Assembly: GCA_000611775.1 (NCBI GenBank)
Contig: KK106981.1
Coordinates: 6,532,312 to 6,596,311 of the forward strand
Source of the DNA: Umbilicaria muhlenbergii
Taxonomy: Eukaryota > Ascomycota > Lecanoromycetes > Umbilicariales > Umbilicariaceae
Direction of reading: 5' to 3'
DNA length: 64,000 nt
In this document: positions 35,150 to 47,394 of the stretch, in pieces
Layout of the letters: each line of letters opens with the position of its first letter
Position numbering within the stretch: the stretch's first letter is position 1
Notes under the pieces: model-generated
Told to the model about the DNA's origin: nothing
Databases searched by the model: none
The model's input: the letters and a program-made list of their open reading frames with translations, nothing else
Made by a program: the position numbers and the translations under genes

Positions 35150-36050
35150 ATAACATTCATTGAAGAGTGATGAGTAAGGAAACATGATATCACAACTTAA
35201 ATCTGATTACAGTGAATCAAGTACATATAATCTTATGTTATGATTGAGTTTCAGATCATGCTAGGCTTGTGCTTTCATTTTATGTTGTGTTTGAGCATGT
35301 TTTAATTCTTGATGACTGTGCAAGTTGCCAGTGCTTTTGATAGAAAACCTTAATCATTTAATATCAACAGGGTTGTGACAGCCTCTGCAAGTAATTGAAG
35401 ATGAAATTTGTAATCTTCTGCAACTTTACATTCTTCTTGATGACATTCATGAATGAACTTTCTGTTAACATAATCCTGTTAGTTCTCAGATTTGAGAAGT
35501 CTCTCTCACACTTTTATTTTTTTCTCAGCTGACCCTCTTCTTGATCTCTGGTGATTAACACATCTACTTGATGATGCTTGTTTTGCTACTTATTTGGCTG
35601 TGAGGTTTCTATTGTCATGTTGTATCATCTATGAGAGGGCTGATATGATTCATCTTGTCATGATAAAGTTAAACAAGAGACATCTGTTCAGCAATTATTT
35701 CAAAAGATCATGCATAAAGACACTTATCATGAATACTGAAACAGTATCATTTGCAAGATCTTTTCATGAGGTGCTTTTTATGTGAACAGATTTAATCATC
35801 ATTTGATCTTCTGATCACGTGACAGGTGCTGTCTTAAATGAGAATCATGTTTAAAGATCATTTTTATTGATCATAATTATTCACCTGCATCACAAGTCTT
35901 TACACTTGAATATTTAAGACAACATCACTCATTTTATGCTTCTTGAAATTCAGTGCACAACTGAGCTGAGCAACTGCTTTGCAAACATTGATTTCTGTAA
36001 TGCTAAATGAAGAAATTATCACTCTGATAAATATAAATACAACCTCTCTT
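35150..36050. other. Unassigned, with a 63-residue open scrap
   Basis: A plus-strand open piece at 35594-35785 (LLSCCIIYERADMIHLVMIKLNKRHLF) reads like coding sequence, but I cannot place it. The rest is AT-rich without repeats. The end of the interval holds a GC-richer spot (CCGGGCTCAC near 36052) just before the minus-strand ORF. Confidence 0.3.
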
Positions 36051-36062
36051 CCGGGCTCACTT

Positions 36063-36449
36063 TTAATATTGTAACATCTTTATTATCTTTCTGATCTCTT
36101 TTTTGTTCTCATTCAATTTTATGATCTCTGAGTCAGGAATCTTCACAATCCTTTTCACATGATTCTCTTCAGCAGCAAGCTGCTTCAAATACAATGCTTG
36201 TACTTTCAGAACACACTCTTTAATATTCAAACCTGTCATATAGTTCAGATTGAAGATTGAATGTTCTTTGCAGTTTTCACGCTGTTTGACCTGCCCTTGA
36301 TGATACATCATTTTTACATGTGTAAGTTCTTTGTCTTGATTGCTCTGAAATATCATTTGAGAATGATCATTAACATCACAGGTTGTTGTGCACCTGATTG
36401 ATTTTATGCTGAGATTGACTTCAATCTTTAAAAAGTGGAAGTGAGTCAT
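36063..36449 (-). CDS. Hypothetical protein, 128 residues, the longest open frame in the window
   Basis: An uninterrupted minus-strand frame runs from ATG at 36447-36449 to TAA at 36063-36065. The product is basic and charged, with no signal peptide or membrane segment. Its C-terminal half looks helical (LKVQALYLKQLAAEENHVKR, then EIIKLNENKKEIRKIIKML). I do not recognise a domain. Given how thickly stops occur elsewhere, 128 open codons is unusual. It could be the surviving exon of a decayed gene or a late-arriving or constrained small gene. No neighbouring gene suggests a role. Confidence 0.35.
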   Translation of the reverse strand: MTHFHFLKIEVNLSIKSIRCTTTCDVNDHSQMIFQSNQDKELTHVKMMYHQGQVKQRENCKEHSIFNLNYMTGLNIKECVLKVQALYLKQLAAEENHVKRIVKIPDSEIIKLNENKKEIRKIIKMLQY

Positions 36450-37349
36450 GTTGAATGAGTTTTAAGTTTTAACTCAGTAGAAGTCATGCTTGATGTTTTA
36501 AAGTCATTTGTAAGTAGACAATGATTAAGTTAAGATACTTCAATCAGGAGACACATTGAAATTCCTTTTTTATACTTTTAAAACTTCAATTTTGATTTTC
36601 ATCTCAATGCAGATCACACCTCTGCTGCTTTGTTAATAATGATTCTCATCTTTCTCTTAATTCTGACTGTCTTTTGTTTTCTACACTAAGAAAAGGCATT
36701 TATTTTTCACTGCTCTTGTGACACACTTGAGAAGTGAGGCTGAAGATTTAAGCTGATGAAGTCATTGATCTGTGAAGATGCTTAGTGCATCTTAAAAATG
36801 AAGTCACACTCAAGCCTTGATCAGGATCATCTTTAAGAATATGACTTCAACAATTATATGCACATCTGTGAAACATGTTCTCTACTGCTTTCTTGAAGCT
36901 GCTTTGAGTAGCAATGATAATCTGACTGCAGACTTAATACCTTTTTCATGATCTTGATAATATAATGCTCCTGCACATCTTCTGCATTGTTCACTACTAC
37001 AACATATCATTTCTTTCATAGATGATGATTAGGATTTTTTATCTATGTAATGTCTGCTGTTCTTGTGAATGATTGATGCAAGATCAGCATTGCATGACCT
37101 TCTGAACTGATCAGCTTTCTTTAATAAGGTAGACTCATGAATTGTCATGTATTCACTTTGACTGCTTTGACTGTGGCATGTATGAAAGATTAAGGAAGTG
37201 AACACAAGCTGAATCTGACTTATGCAGCTATTGAGTTATTGACTTTAGAGATGACAATTTGAAGGATGTTGTTTTCTAAGTATTCACAAGTGAAGACATT
37301 CAAGGAATGAAGATTTTAAAGTTCACTTTATATGCTCTTGCAAGGTAGT
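36450..37349. other. No recognisable gene
   Basis: AT-rich intergenic sequence between the small ORF and the MITE. I see no frame, repeat or motif worth naming. Confidence 0.5.
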
Positions 37350-38044
37350 TATGGTAGACTAAATCAAGGTTAAGGAAATAACTTAAAATTTTAAAAACCA
37401 AAATCAAAACTCAGGTTCAATGCAGGCTGCAGTGAATAAAGAGTGTTCATGCAACATATCAATTATCATGACTTAATGATAATATTAGCTGTAGTAGTGC
37501 TGAGTTTAAGTCTCAGATAAGTTATCAGTACAAATCATTATTTTAGCATGATTAAAATGATGATTTAAATTATTCAGGTTATCATGCTGAGCACCTTCTA
37601 TAAACTTCTTTTTTGTCAAAATATTTCATCTATCACACAATCAATATGCTTCATTCACACATAGATTTTAATGCTCATAAGGAGCAGATTTTGACTCTAT
37701 AAAATTAAAATTAAACAGCTGCTCACATTGCAACTGTGCTTGATGCTGAGCACAGCCTTACTGTTACTGATCACACAATTTGAAACTATCTTCATCAGTG
37801 AGGTGTTGAGTATAACAGGCAAGCTCATTTCCTGAGATCTCAGCATAATAGAGGTTTCCACTGAGCATTGAGATCTGAATGAAAGACTAAAAACACATTA
37901 ACTACATGATTAAACATTGAATTTGATGTCATTTACAATGCTTAAGGTGGAAGAGGTCATCTTGTTGTAAATTTGTTGATTGTGAGTGAGTGTTTATGAA
38001 GTTTAGATTTGGTTTTTTCCTTAACCTTGATTTAGTTCACCGTA
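37350..38044. mobile_element. Tc1/mariner-like MITE, about 0.7 kb
   Basis: Terminal inverted repeats of about 27 bp: the left reads TGGTAGACTAAATCAAGG then TTAAGGAAA, and the right, reverse-complemented, reads CGGTGAACTAAATCAAGG then TTAAGGAAA. A second, looser inverted match (ACCAAAATCAAAACT / ACCAAATCTAAACT) continues inward. Each end is bounded by TA (37350-37351 and 38043-38044), the target duplication of the Tc1/mariner superfamily. The 640-bp interior has no transposase frame, so it is non-autonomous. Mismatches in the TIRs are transitions or simple swaps. Confidence 0.75.
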
Positions 38045-38680
38045 TTAGTGCTGAACTTGTGTGAGAAACATTAAGTTATTCAGTCCCTCAAATGACTCCC
38101 TAGAGCTCCACATTTGAAATGTTATCAGTCAGGAAAAGTTTAACAGCTCATGAAGAATTTATAGCTGTATGCATAAATTAATTTGACACACTCTTATCAT
38201 TAATGTATTCATGTATCAATCCTCTCTGCAACTGCTTGTAGTAGGTAATATCATCTTGGTTGAGACACAGAACATGCAGGGTTGAGATATAAACATAAAA
38301 GCTGAGCATCTTCAAACCTGAGGCAGTATGCTTTCACATAGCATAATCAGCAGTCAAGGCCGCAGCTTGATGACTGTGACAGAAGAGTTATAAAACAGGT
38401 GTAATGATTAAAGAACAGTAATGTTAATGAAGACAGAGAAACTGCAGACTTATCAGGCACTTAAACAGATGACTGAAAGTGCTGATCAGCTTCAAGTCAG
38501 TTACATAACTATGTTAATAATGACTTGAAGTAAGCTTAGAAAAATGAACATGATTTCAGTCAAATCAAGGATACAGTGATAGGTGAATAAGAAGAGACTT
38601 AAGATGTCACTGATGAAGCTCAAGTGATAATCAAAGTAGCAAGACATCTTTTGAATGAGTGATAAGATCTCACACAATTG
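38045..38680. other. No recognisable gene
   Basis: No open frame or repeat of note between the MITE and the next coding-like stretch. Confidence 0.45.
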
Positions 38681-39480
38681 CTCACCTCTTCAACAGTAGA
38701 TACTCAGAACATGCTTCAGAATAAGTTGACAGCCAGATACAAAAGATGAGAAAATACTTTAAACCTGAGTTCAAAGTTCAAAAAAATGATGACACTGCAG
38801 AGCCAGAGTGTTAAGCTGTAATTAAACTCATGTGTGTGAAAAACAACAGACTAAAGAGTGCAATGCACATGATGATACAAAAACTGAAGATGGTACCTAT
38901 GACAGTTGCATAAAGTTGAGTGAAATTCATGTCTGAAAATATTGAGGTGATGACAAAAGTGATCATTGAAAATCAAGGAAGCAACAGATGATGATTTGTG
39001 CTTTTTACAGACAAGAATTTAAATTTAAATCTGAAGATATTCAATTTTTATACTCTGATGACTGAGCTTGCTGATCAGCAGACCTGACCATAGCTCACTT
39101 CTAAATTTGAAAAATTAATCAGAGTGACATCATTGAACAAGACATTTAATTTTAAATGTAATCTTCATTATGCGCTCTTGTATGAAATATGATGACAGAA
39201 ACTCTTACGCCCTGTCAGGTTTAATAAATTCAAGTTCAGTGCAAAAGTTGATGAAGCTGCATTTAATTCATGATGAGTTATCAAAGTGAGGGATGAGTGG
39301 TACAAGAGAAGTTTCAGAAGCAGAGTAACAGCTTTTTTAAAAAAGCTGATGAATTATTAAAGATGACACAAGCAGACATCTACATCATGATTTATCAGAA
39401 TAAGAGATATTATACTTATAAATCAACTGATTGATTTAAATGATCTGCATCAGAGGATGATATTATGAGCTGCACTGCAT
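38680..39480 (+). pseudogene. Degraded gene with a MADS-like domain
   Basis: The plus-strand segment 39297-39470 reads FFKKADELLKMTQADIYIMI followed by an RYYTYKST stretch. This resembles the MADS-type DNA-binding domain carried by a multi-copy ascomycete family (consensus with FFKKA.EL.K....D.Y...). Two stops follow just after, where the family has WPPSEDDI-like sequence; here SASEDDI survives. The upstream 600 bp is coding-like (KLMCVKNNRLKSAMHMMIQK, RPVRFNKFKFSAKVDEAAF) in a partly different frame, with many TGA stops. If the assignment holds, the intact protein would have bound DNA in the nucleus. The remaining uncertainty is whether the upstream part is the same gene. Confidence 0.42.
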
Positions 39481-39489
39481 CATCATAAA

Positions 39490-40890
39490 TTTATATGATT
39501 AACTGATTGCTGTTAAATGAATCATTATTCATCTACATTGCACTGAGGGTCTAAAGACTTCAATAGAGTGAGTGAAGATTAAGATGAAGAAGAACAAGAG
39601 AGAAAATAGACTGAAAAGCAGTCAAACATTAAACTTGAACAGAGTTGCAAGCAAAAGAATGAAGAGGTCATATTAAGTCAGTGAGGGTAGAAGAATTTTT
39701 TTCATCTTAAAACCTTCAGTGTTATGAAGATCATCAGTCATGAAAACTTCACTATAAATGACATTTGATGTTTGATGAATATGAATTTAGTTTTTCAGAT
39801 GACATTATTGAATCCTGCATGACTGCTTTAACTGATATTGTTTCATCTGAACACTTCATACTCATAGATCTCTCAGCTTGAATTTAAAACAGTGAGATCA
39901 ACTTGTCTCTGCTTCTTTATTTGAATTATCATCTAACTATGTTTATCTGTAGAGGAAGATTCCTATAATGCAGCAAAAGATGAGCAGCAAATTAATGTTG
40001 TTTCTTGAAACATTCTTGATCAGCACCTTTCCTGAAAACTGTGAAGAAGATGCTTGCACTGTTGATGTCAAAACATCAGTCACCCTGAGACTGCTGTTTG
40101 TACATCACAAATCCCATGATAGACTTGCTGTAGGAGCAGAACTAGTCAGTTGAAAGTTAATCCTCAAGAAGTCTGTTGATTTGATTTCATCTTTACCTGT
40201 GTTGAACACTGAGTGAATCTGTGCTTCACTGAATGATCCTGCAACTATTGATTAAGTGAATGTGAGTGTGATTGTATTGTGACTGCTGAATTTCATCAAG
40301 ATTTCTGCTGCTTTTGTGAGATTGAGAATTAAATCAGTGTTTGAAGACACTTCTGAAATGCTGACTGATGCTTGCGCACTTGAATTGATGATTGTTGAAT
40401 TTCATGATATATTGACTTTAATGTTAATGATTTTTAGTGTTTCCTTCACTTCATTGATTAACAGTTGATTAATTATGTTCTGATCAAACCTGTACCACTC
40501 ACATTCTAGAAATTCACAATATCAATAATGTCAGAAGCCTTTGTGTTTTCATATTCACAGTGCATTGAACTTGTATGTGAAGAAAAGACACCCCCTTTAT
40601 TGATAAGCTGAGCACAGTTATTATTTTGAATCCTATACAACCTGTTATGAATATATTCTCAAGGAGTTGTTTATGAATTAAAATGTTTAACAACTCAGTT
40701 AAAATTAACACTTCTGCTCATTAACTGACTCCTCTTAAATTCTACTATAAGTACTCTGCTTGTATTCACATGATTCAGAGAAAACAGAAATTTAAAAGAC
40801 ACAGTTGATCTGATCTTCAAACAGACTCAGCATCTTCTGATTTAAAATTTTTAACCTTTTGACATGACTCACGTCAAGCTTGCTGATTCA
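39490..40890. other. Unassigned; a few open scraps
   Basis: Open pieces at 39968-40153 (+) and 40514-40711 (-) show no recognisable motif. A lysine/glutamate-rich run on the plus strand near 39570-39660 may be the end of the MADS-like gene. I see nothing else. Confidence 0.35.
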
Positions 40891-40892
40891 TC

Positions 40893-42604
40893 ATGATGAC
40901 TGTCAGTGCTAGCTCAGACCTTGAGGTCAACAAAACTGCTCAAGGTGTACTTGACATTTTAACACCTGAGTCAACACCTGAAGCAGATGAGGATTGAATT
41001 CAAGTAAATGAATTGAGATGAGCAAAGTTAATTAATTTAAAGGCTATGAACTCACCTGAGTCAAGTGGCGCACCCGTGGAAGACAAGACAGCTGTCAAGG
41101 CATCAAAGACAGTACTGAGTCAAACTATAGCATCAAGCAGAATTAAAAAAAATAGAGTGATACCTGACAGCAGAAAAGCACTTGCAGTGACAAAAATGTT
41201 GAAGTGTGAGCTTACAGCATATTCTCAAATCCTCAGAGTGAAAAGGGATTCTTCAAAAGAGGCTGTTCATAAGGTTTATAGTAAGCTGACTGTGTTAACA
41301 GATCTCAAGAGTAACAAGATTAAATGTTTCAGTGAAGTGTACAATCATAAGTGTGCTGCATCATTAAACATTCAGTGAGCATTGCTGCTTGATAAGTTGC
41401 GCTTACAATCAGTAACATTATAGAGGTCAAAGAGGCAGGCAAAAAGCTCAGTCTCAATGATGAGGATCTTGATATCAGTGAACAAGATGTTGATCTTATG
41501 AAGATGAAGTTTGAGATGATCAGTTTATTAAGCACTCTTCTCTGAAAGGACTTCCTTCAAAGGATATATGAAGAAGCTCAGCTACATTTAAACAGCCTTA
41601 TGAATGATTCAACTCAACCTGAGGTCAAGGACAAATTAGAAGAGCTGAATGATATCATCAAGAACTGTAATGTGAATAATGTGAGATTTGTTTCTGAGAG
41701 TGATAGAATCAAGACTTTCATTGATATTCTGATATTCCTTGATAAATTTCAGTCAGCAAAACCTTATCATGACTTACTAGAAAAGGATCCCGCAGACACT
41801 GCAGCAAGACAGGAGATGAATAAAATTAATAACTTTTTAAAGAACTTCAATCAGAAATATGATTATCCTGAGTCATGAGTTCTGTTTGAGTCAGCATAAG
41901 GAGGAAGGACATTTATGATTAACAAATGATAAACAGGCCTGATCAAGAAGCTGAAATTAATCTTAAAATGTTAAAAGATGTTAAAAGGTCACTGATATTA
42001 TATAAAAACAGTGATCAATGATGTATCAACCTGTGAAGTCTGAACTAAGAAGGAGATCAGGCTTTCAGCTGATGAAGCTTACTTAAAGTGAGATCAAAAA
42101 GTGATTGTTGAAGAGAATGCCTGCAAATATCATAGAAAGAACTTTGCTAATTATAAAGAAATCATTCATGTTGCGTGCAAGTCAGTTCATATCAGAACAT
42201 TGCTCAAAGACAAGAACTGCAAGCCTCATCATTCACTTATTGATATTATGACTTTACTCAATGAGGAACACACGTGGATAACTTACTCTGACTTAATAAA
42301 CATATATGAGAAAGGTGACGCGGAGGCTGATACAGAAGCTTATTATGATGATCAAGAGCTGAAATATCCTTGAAACATTTCATTTAAAAGACTCATAAAG
42401 ATTGTTGAACAGAAGGAGACTGATTCAGAAGAGTTAAACTCTTTCATTGAAGCTTTCATCAGTCAAGATTCAGGAGCACAAAGCTCATTGATTCATAAGA
42501 TGACACAGCTGAGAGAGCAAAATGTCATGTTAACAAAGCAGATGACTGATATGATGAAATTAATAAAAAAACTCAACACTTCAAAGGCTCAAGAATCAGC
42601 TTAA
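40893..42604 (+). pseudogene. Degraded J-domain-like gene of a multi-copy fungal family
   Basis: An ATG pair at 40893/40896 opens a frame that continues to 41375. After a short intron or frameshift (donor-like GTGAGC at 41375), another frame runs to a TAA at 42602-42604; total about 555 codons. Residues about 108-155 resemble a J-domain: TAYSQILRVKRDSSKEAVHK, YSKLTVLT, then DLKSNK where HPDKN is expected, so the HPD motif is lost. The rest is acidic and helical (LEKDPADTAARQEMNKINNF; HHSLIDIMTLLNEEHTWITY; EADTEAYYDDQELKYP) and ends in a coiled-coil-like segment (LIHKMTQLREQNVMLTKQM). J-domains recruit Hsp70. Only a handful of stops interrupt it, fewer than in the Gypsy elements. A family of dispersed J-domain proteins of this plan is known to me from ascomycetes, but the identification is by eye. 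Confidence 0.5.
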
Positions 42605-42609
42605 ATGTG

Positions 42610-43380
42610 AGAGAGAGTCATTTATGAAATGTTTCAAGATATGCTTCAGCTGTAAATTCACAACAAATTAAAGTTAATTTAATCTCAAGATTTATACCTT
42701 TTCCTTTGCTATTGTTGCATTGCATCAAATGTCACTCACTTTTATCATTTAATCTTTATTTTAAAAAGAATGTTCTTGAGCTTCTGCAGTTGCACTAATC
42801 ACTTTGCTTGAAAAGAGAAGAACATCAATTTTACAATCATTTCATCAACATCTTCTTAATTCATCTGTGCTCTGCTGAAACATTTTGCTGCTTTTGTAAT
42901 TCTCTTGCTAACAAACTATTCTGATAACTTTAATTCTCAGTTCATGCTTTTGTTTGTCTGTCAGTCTTTTGTTCAAAATTCCCTGTCACTCACACATTTT
43001 AACTTAATATTTGAAAATTTTCTTCTGATGAGGCTGAGCCCTCACTTGTGTTAAATCTCACTGATTCATTGCTTAGTAGCGTTCAATTTACTTTCAAAGG
43101 AACATATGTGCAGAGTAATCTCTGATGAGCAAGGGGGATGAAAAAGTGAGTCTTTGATGATAAAATGCAGTTACATCATGAGAGTACATTATGATTTAAG
43201 CCTAAGTGAGATACTCTCAAATTGCATAAGTTTTTATGACTTAAAAGACTCAACTTCTTTCTACACATTCATTTATTATTATTTAGTGTGATATTTAATT
43301 AAGTTAATATAAATTGAGCTGACCTCTATTGTACAATTTCAACAACTTGCTTAATAAGATATGATGGGGACAATCTGTAA
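42610..43380. other. No recognisable gene
   Basis: AT-rich sequence without open frames or repeats that I can support. Confidence 0.45.
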
Positions 43381-43394
43381 TCATCAACATTAAA

Positions 43395-43860
43395 ATGAAA
43401 GCCCTCAAATTCCTGATCACACTATCACAGCATTTTAAGTACAAAAACTATTTAAAAGATTCTCAGTTTGATTCATCAAATGAAGAAGCTGAATGCAGTC
43501 AATTAAAAGTGAACAGAAGCCTTAAAGGAGTCAGAAGAAAATGAGATTCATAATTAATTAATAAAGAACTTTAATGCAGTGTTTATGATCTTGCTCATGT
43601 CATGATCTTGCCTTAAAATATGTCTTCAACATCACAGTCTCATGAAGTTTAACAGGCTCAGCCTCTCAGCCTGAGAGATTCATCACACAAAAAGCTTAAA
43701 CCTGCAGTAGCAATTTGAGTTGACTGCAAAAGTAAGATAAATCATCATAAGGTTCAGGCATTACATAAAAGAAACTGTAGAGCTTGACTGATGTTATCAC
43801 TGAATAATTGTATGAAAAGTGATCTCATGGCAGCAAGATTATTTCTGAACACTTAAGCTT
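43395..43860 (+). pseudogene. Possible small degraded gene, unidentified
   Basis: A 50-codon frame from ATG 43395 (MKALKFLITLSQHFKYKNYL) is followed by coding-like scraps (HHKVQALHKRNCRA, MLSLNNCMKSDLMAARLFLN) separated by stops and frame changes. I cannot identify it; it could equally be chance. Confidence 0.2.
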
Positions 43861-43869
43861 TAAATCAGT

Positions 43870-44400
43870 ACTAGTGACAGTAAGCTCTGATCTGATTGTG
43901 TCTGAATATTCAACCTTTATGAAGTGACTACAGTTGCATCATCAATCAACTCATTCTTCATGAATAAATTAGAACCTTCATAATTCAATTAATTAAGTAC
44001 AAAGTGACTACTACTTCCTGAACCCACTCAATGCTGCTTTTTGACGTGATTTTATTGATTAATTGACCCTGATCATGACCTCAGAAAAGACTCACTTTCA
44101 ACAGAAGCTTGCATCACAGCAAGAAACATACATATATTAATGAACAATACAATAAATAAACATGCATGAGTTTTCATCTGAGGGACACTCAACATCTTGA
44201 TTTCACAGACTCAGATTTTATTCATGATGCTGAGATGAATGTGTGTATATATACTTTTGAGGCTCACTTTTTAATTAATGAGAACACTGTGAGTCCTGAA
44301 GTCACAGTCACTTGATAATATCTTATGTGAATTATTTATTAAGTCTATAATTGAGCTTCCCCTATGTTGATTATATTGAAATGCAGGTAATAATTTGACC
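43870..44400. other. No recognisable gene
   Basis: No supported feature between the coding-like scraps and the minus-strand gene. Confidence 0.45.
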
Positions 44401-44404
44401 TCTT

Positions 44405-45166
44405 TTAGTGCACAATTTTCACCTCAACAAGTTTATTAATTACATCACTAATGTAGCCTGAGGTTCTCACACTTGCTGAGCTCAGATTCTCTTTATTAAC
44501 CTTAAAATCCTCTGAATTATATGCTCTTAATCTGTCATAAACATCATATCTTGCAATAAGCTGCTGCAGGCTGTCTTCATCATCAGCACCTCTTCAGTAA
44601 GTACCTTTGATCTCATCCTTGATCATTTGTAAAATTGAAGCCTTGTCAGTGTAACTGACATCATTGTGTGATTGCACAAGTTCAGTATTATTTACGCTGT
44701 TGTTTGTGATAAAGGCTGACAATAGACATGTGAATTCCTGAAGAACTACAGTGAAGATCACATGCTCATCAACATTGAATTCAGAGGCAATTTGCAAGAT
44801 ATCATCATGAATAAGCTGTGTCATATCATTTAAATTGAGCTCACACACGTCTTTATTGAGATTTCACAGTGAGTCAAAGGAGATTCACAGAGACTGAGAA
44901 GGAAAATTGAAGACAGGACTGAAGTAGAACCTTAAGAGAACAAGTTGTGAACTGCTGAAGATGAAGCTTCTTAAGGAGGTGATGAAAGAAACAATGCCTG
45001 CATTGTGCATGATAATTTTGATTGACTGACTGAGATGAGCTTGATAAGCAGGCACATACACCTTTGTGAAAGAATTACAACTGATGATTGACAGAACTGA
45101 GCTGTCAGTTGAGCTTGTAAAGCTGTCACTGAAGATGTTGCAGATGATACCTTGTGCAAGGAGCAT
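44405..45166 (-). pseudogene. Unidentified minus-strand gene in one continuous frame
   Basis: A single minus-strand frame runs from 45166 to a TAA at 44405-44407, 254 codons, broken by only three TGA codons. The second half (44405-44848) is acidic and mostly helical: MTQLIHDDILQIASEFNVDE, then VLQEFTCLLSAFI, SLQQLIARYDVYDRLRAYNS and SGYISDVINKLVEVKIVH. The first half is serine- and hydrophobic-rich. Lack of indels and evenly coding-like composition argue for a real host gene. I do not recognise the family. The true start may lie upstream of 45166. Confidence 0.4.
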
Positions 45167-45199
45167 CTTTACAGATCAGACCTCATTAACACATACTTA

Positions 45200-46700
45200 A
45201 AATTATTTCATAAAAAACATTACTATACCTTCTGGCATGCAGGCATCATCAGTAAAGTTATTTCATGACACTGTTGTAGCAGAGAACAGTAGTAGTGTAA
45301 AGCTCATGATGAGCATCTTTGCAAGTGATATCTTAAATGTTTATAACTGTGCTGCATACTTCTTTCCTTCACAGTATTGATATGAGGTTTCAAAGTTTTA
45401 AGTATAACTCAAGATTAACAGTCAAGGGACAACAGATATTAAATGAAGTTTATTTCAAACAAACTCAAGTTGAAAGTCTGACAAGATTAAACATGAAAAG
45501 ATTAAGAAAAGGTCATTTCTGATGCAGCAATTGCCTGCTTCAGATCTGACACCCTTTCATTCATTGCTTCAAGTCTCACAGCTTGGTCTTTTGATTCAGC
45601 TTGTTATCAGTGAACTACATAGTTATCATTTCATTTAATTGTTGTCTTAGAGGTGTTAAGATCTGTGTGACTTAACATTGTTAAGTACAGAAAGACTGAT
45701 GTCATTTCTGTTAACTTAAATCATAATGAATATGTCAGATGAGAGCAGAGAGCATTTAAACTTGAAGAGAATTAAACAGTCAGAACTGAAGTGAAAGAAT
45801 TCAGTTGAAAATTATAAATGAGGCTTATATAATGTTAGATTCACACTCTATTTTCAATCACATATAATACATGTGAAGAGATAAGGATCTGCACTGATCA
45901 GTAGATAACATGTTGCAGAGATTAACTCTGAAGAGGTTGATTTTGAAGGTAAGAATTTGTTAAATTGAAGACATTGAGGAGAAAAGTTTTAGAGATGTCT
46001 GAGGTTACAGATAAAAGTAGAATAGAAATGAAGAATTATTAACAAATTTTGAGTCAAAGAAAGGGTGTTAAGGTTGATGATGAAGCTTCAGATGAGAGAC
46101 AGATCTGAGAATTAACAAGCTTCATGAGGACAAATCAACAAGGAGTGAATGCAAGACATAAATATGATGTGCATGAGAATCTAGAGGCCTTAAATGCTGC
46201 AGTTCACAGAGGGAATACAGATGAAACTGATGATCAAACTAAAAGAAGCTTATAACTGAGTTGTATAATCACTGAATGAGAATGTTAAAATTTATGTTTA
46301 TAGTACATTTATCTACTTCTGTATTATCATCACTGCTGAGGCTTGCTTCAAGCAGCACAATCAATTAATGACTACTTGATGTCATTAAGCTGAATGAACA
46401 GGTCACCTTGAGGTTTTTAAATCTCATTAAAATGACCCTTATAATTACCTGAAGGTGAATAAAGGCAAACACTGAATCATTATGACAAATCAGAGCTGCT
46501 GAGAGGACAGTTCTTCACAATATCACAACTGATGTGAGTTGTGAAAGGTCAAATCACTTGTGAAAAGTGATCTCAAGTATTAAATTCATCAACCTGTGAA
46601 ACATCAAGGTCTGTGATATCATAACTTGAGTACTGATTAACTTCACCATTATATCATTGACCTGTGATTATCTCAGAGGAATTTGAAAGCTCTTTATCAT
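45200..46700. other. Unassigned
   Basis: A 61-residue plus-strand open piece (45337-45522) is the only sizeable frame. I see no domain, repeat or element end. Confidence 0.4.
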
Positions 46701-46719
46701 TGAATTCAAAATGATATTC

Positions 46720-47243
46720 ACCTCCTGCAATGTTTATACTGACATCTGAGGATGATTCTGGCCTAGATGAGTTTTAGAACTCAGAGCAATTGATTGACAA
46801 ATAATGACTTATAAATCCTCATTAAATTTGCAAGAGCTAGTCTTACTGTGAGCTCATAAGATTAATTTCAGACTTCATTCAACATCTAAAGCAGAATGGT
46901 TGACACAATGCTTATTATGATGATATAATGAAATCTCTTGAAAAGCATCAGTGATCTGATTCACTCATTCAACAGTAAGAGCAAGTCTGTTAACAGTGCT
47001 GAAACCTGTCTGAGAGGCAGGTGACACTGTAGAAGATAAAAATAAACTCTGTAATGAGATGAAAGCAGTGACACTGAAAGCTTCATACACCTCAGCTGAT
47101 GCCTGTTTGTCAAGCTCAGAAATCTCAATGTCAGTGATGAAGTTGACTTTATTGACCTCAGTGCATGCAGCTATTTTGAAACTATTGTTTGCAAAAAGTG
47201 CAGCAATCAATGCTTCAGAACACATGTTGAAGTGATAAATCAT
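46720..47243 (-). pseudogene. Unidentified minus-strand gene, degraded
   Basis: A 92-residue open piece at 46965-47243 contains KVNFITDIEISELDKQASAE and SVTAFISLQSLFLSSTVSPA. The same frame then continues to about 46745 with three to four stops (VNQITDAFQEISLYHHNKHC; VIICQSIALSSKTHLGQNHP). A further minus-strand scrap reaches 46500 in another frame. Mixed hydrophobic and acidic composition; no recognised family. A 24-26-bp minisatellite begins 150 bp upstream of its 5' end. Confidence 0.33.
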
Positions 47244-47394
47244 TATCAGTAAATATATTCACCTCTGTGAACACCTTGATTCAACTCAAGGAAAGAAGAC
47301 TGCCTGTGATGATAACTTGATGCTGAAATACAGAGCTGCAATATGAAAAATGATTCACCGTGAGGAAAACCTCTCACTAGAGGCATGAGCTTGC

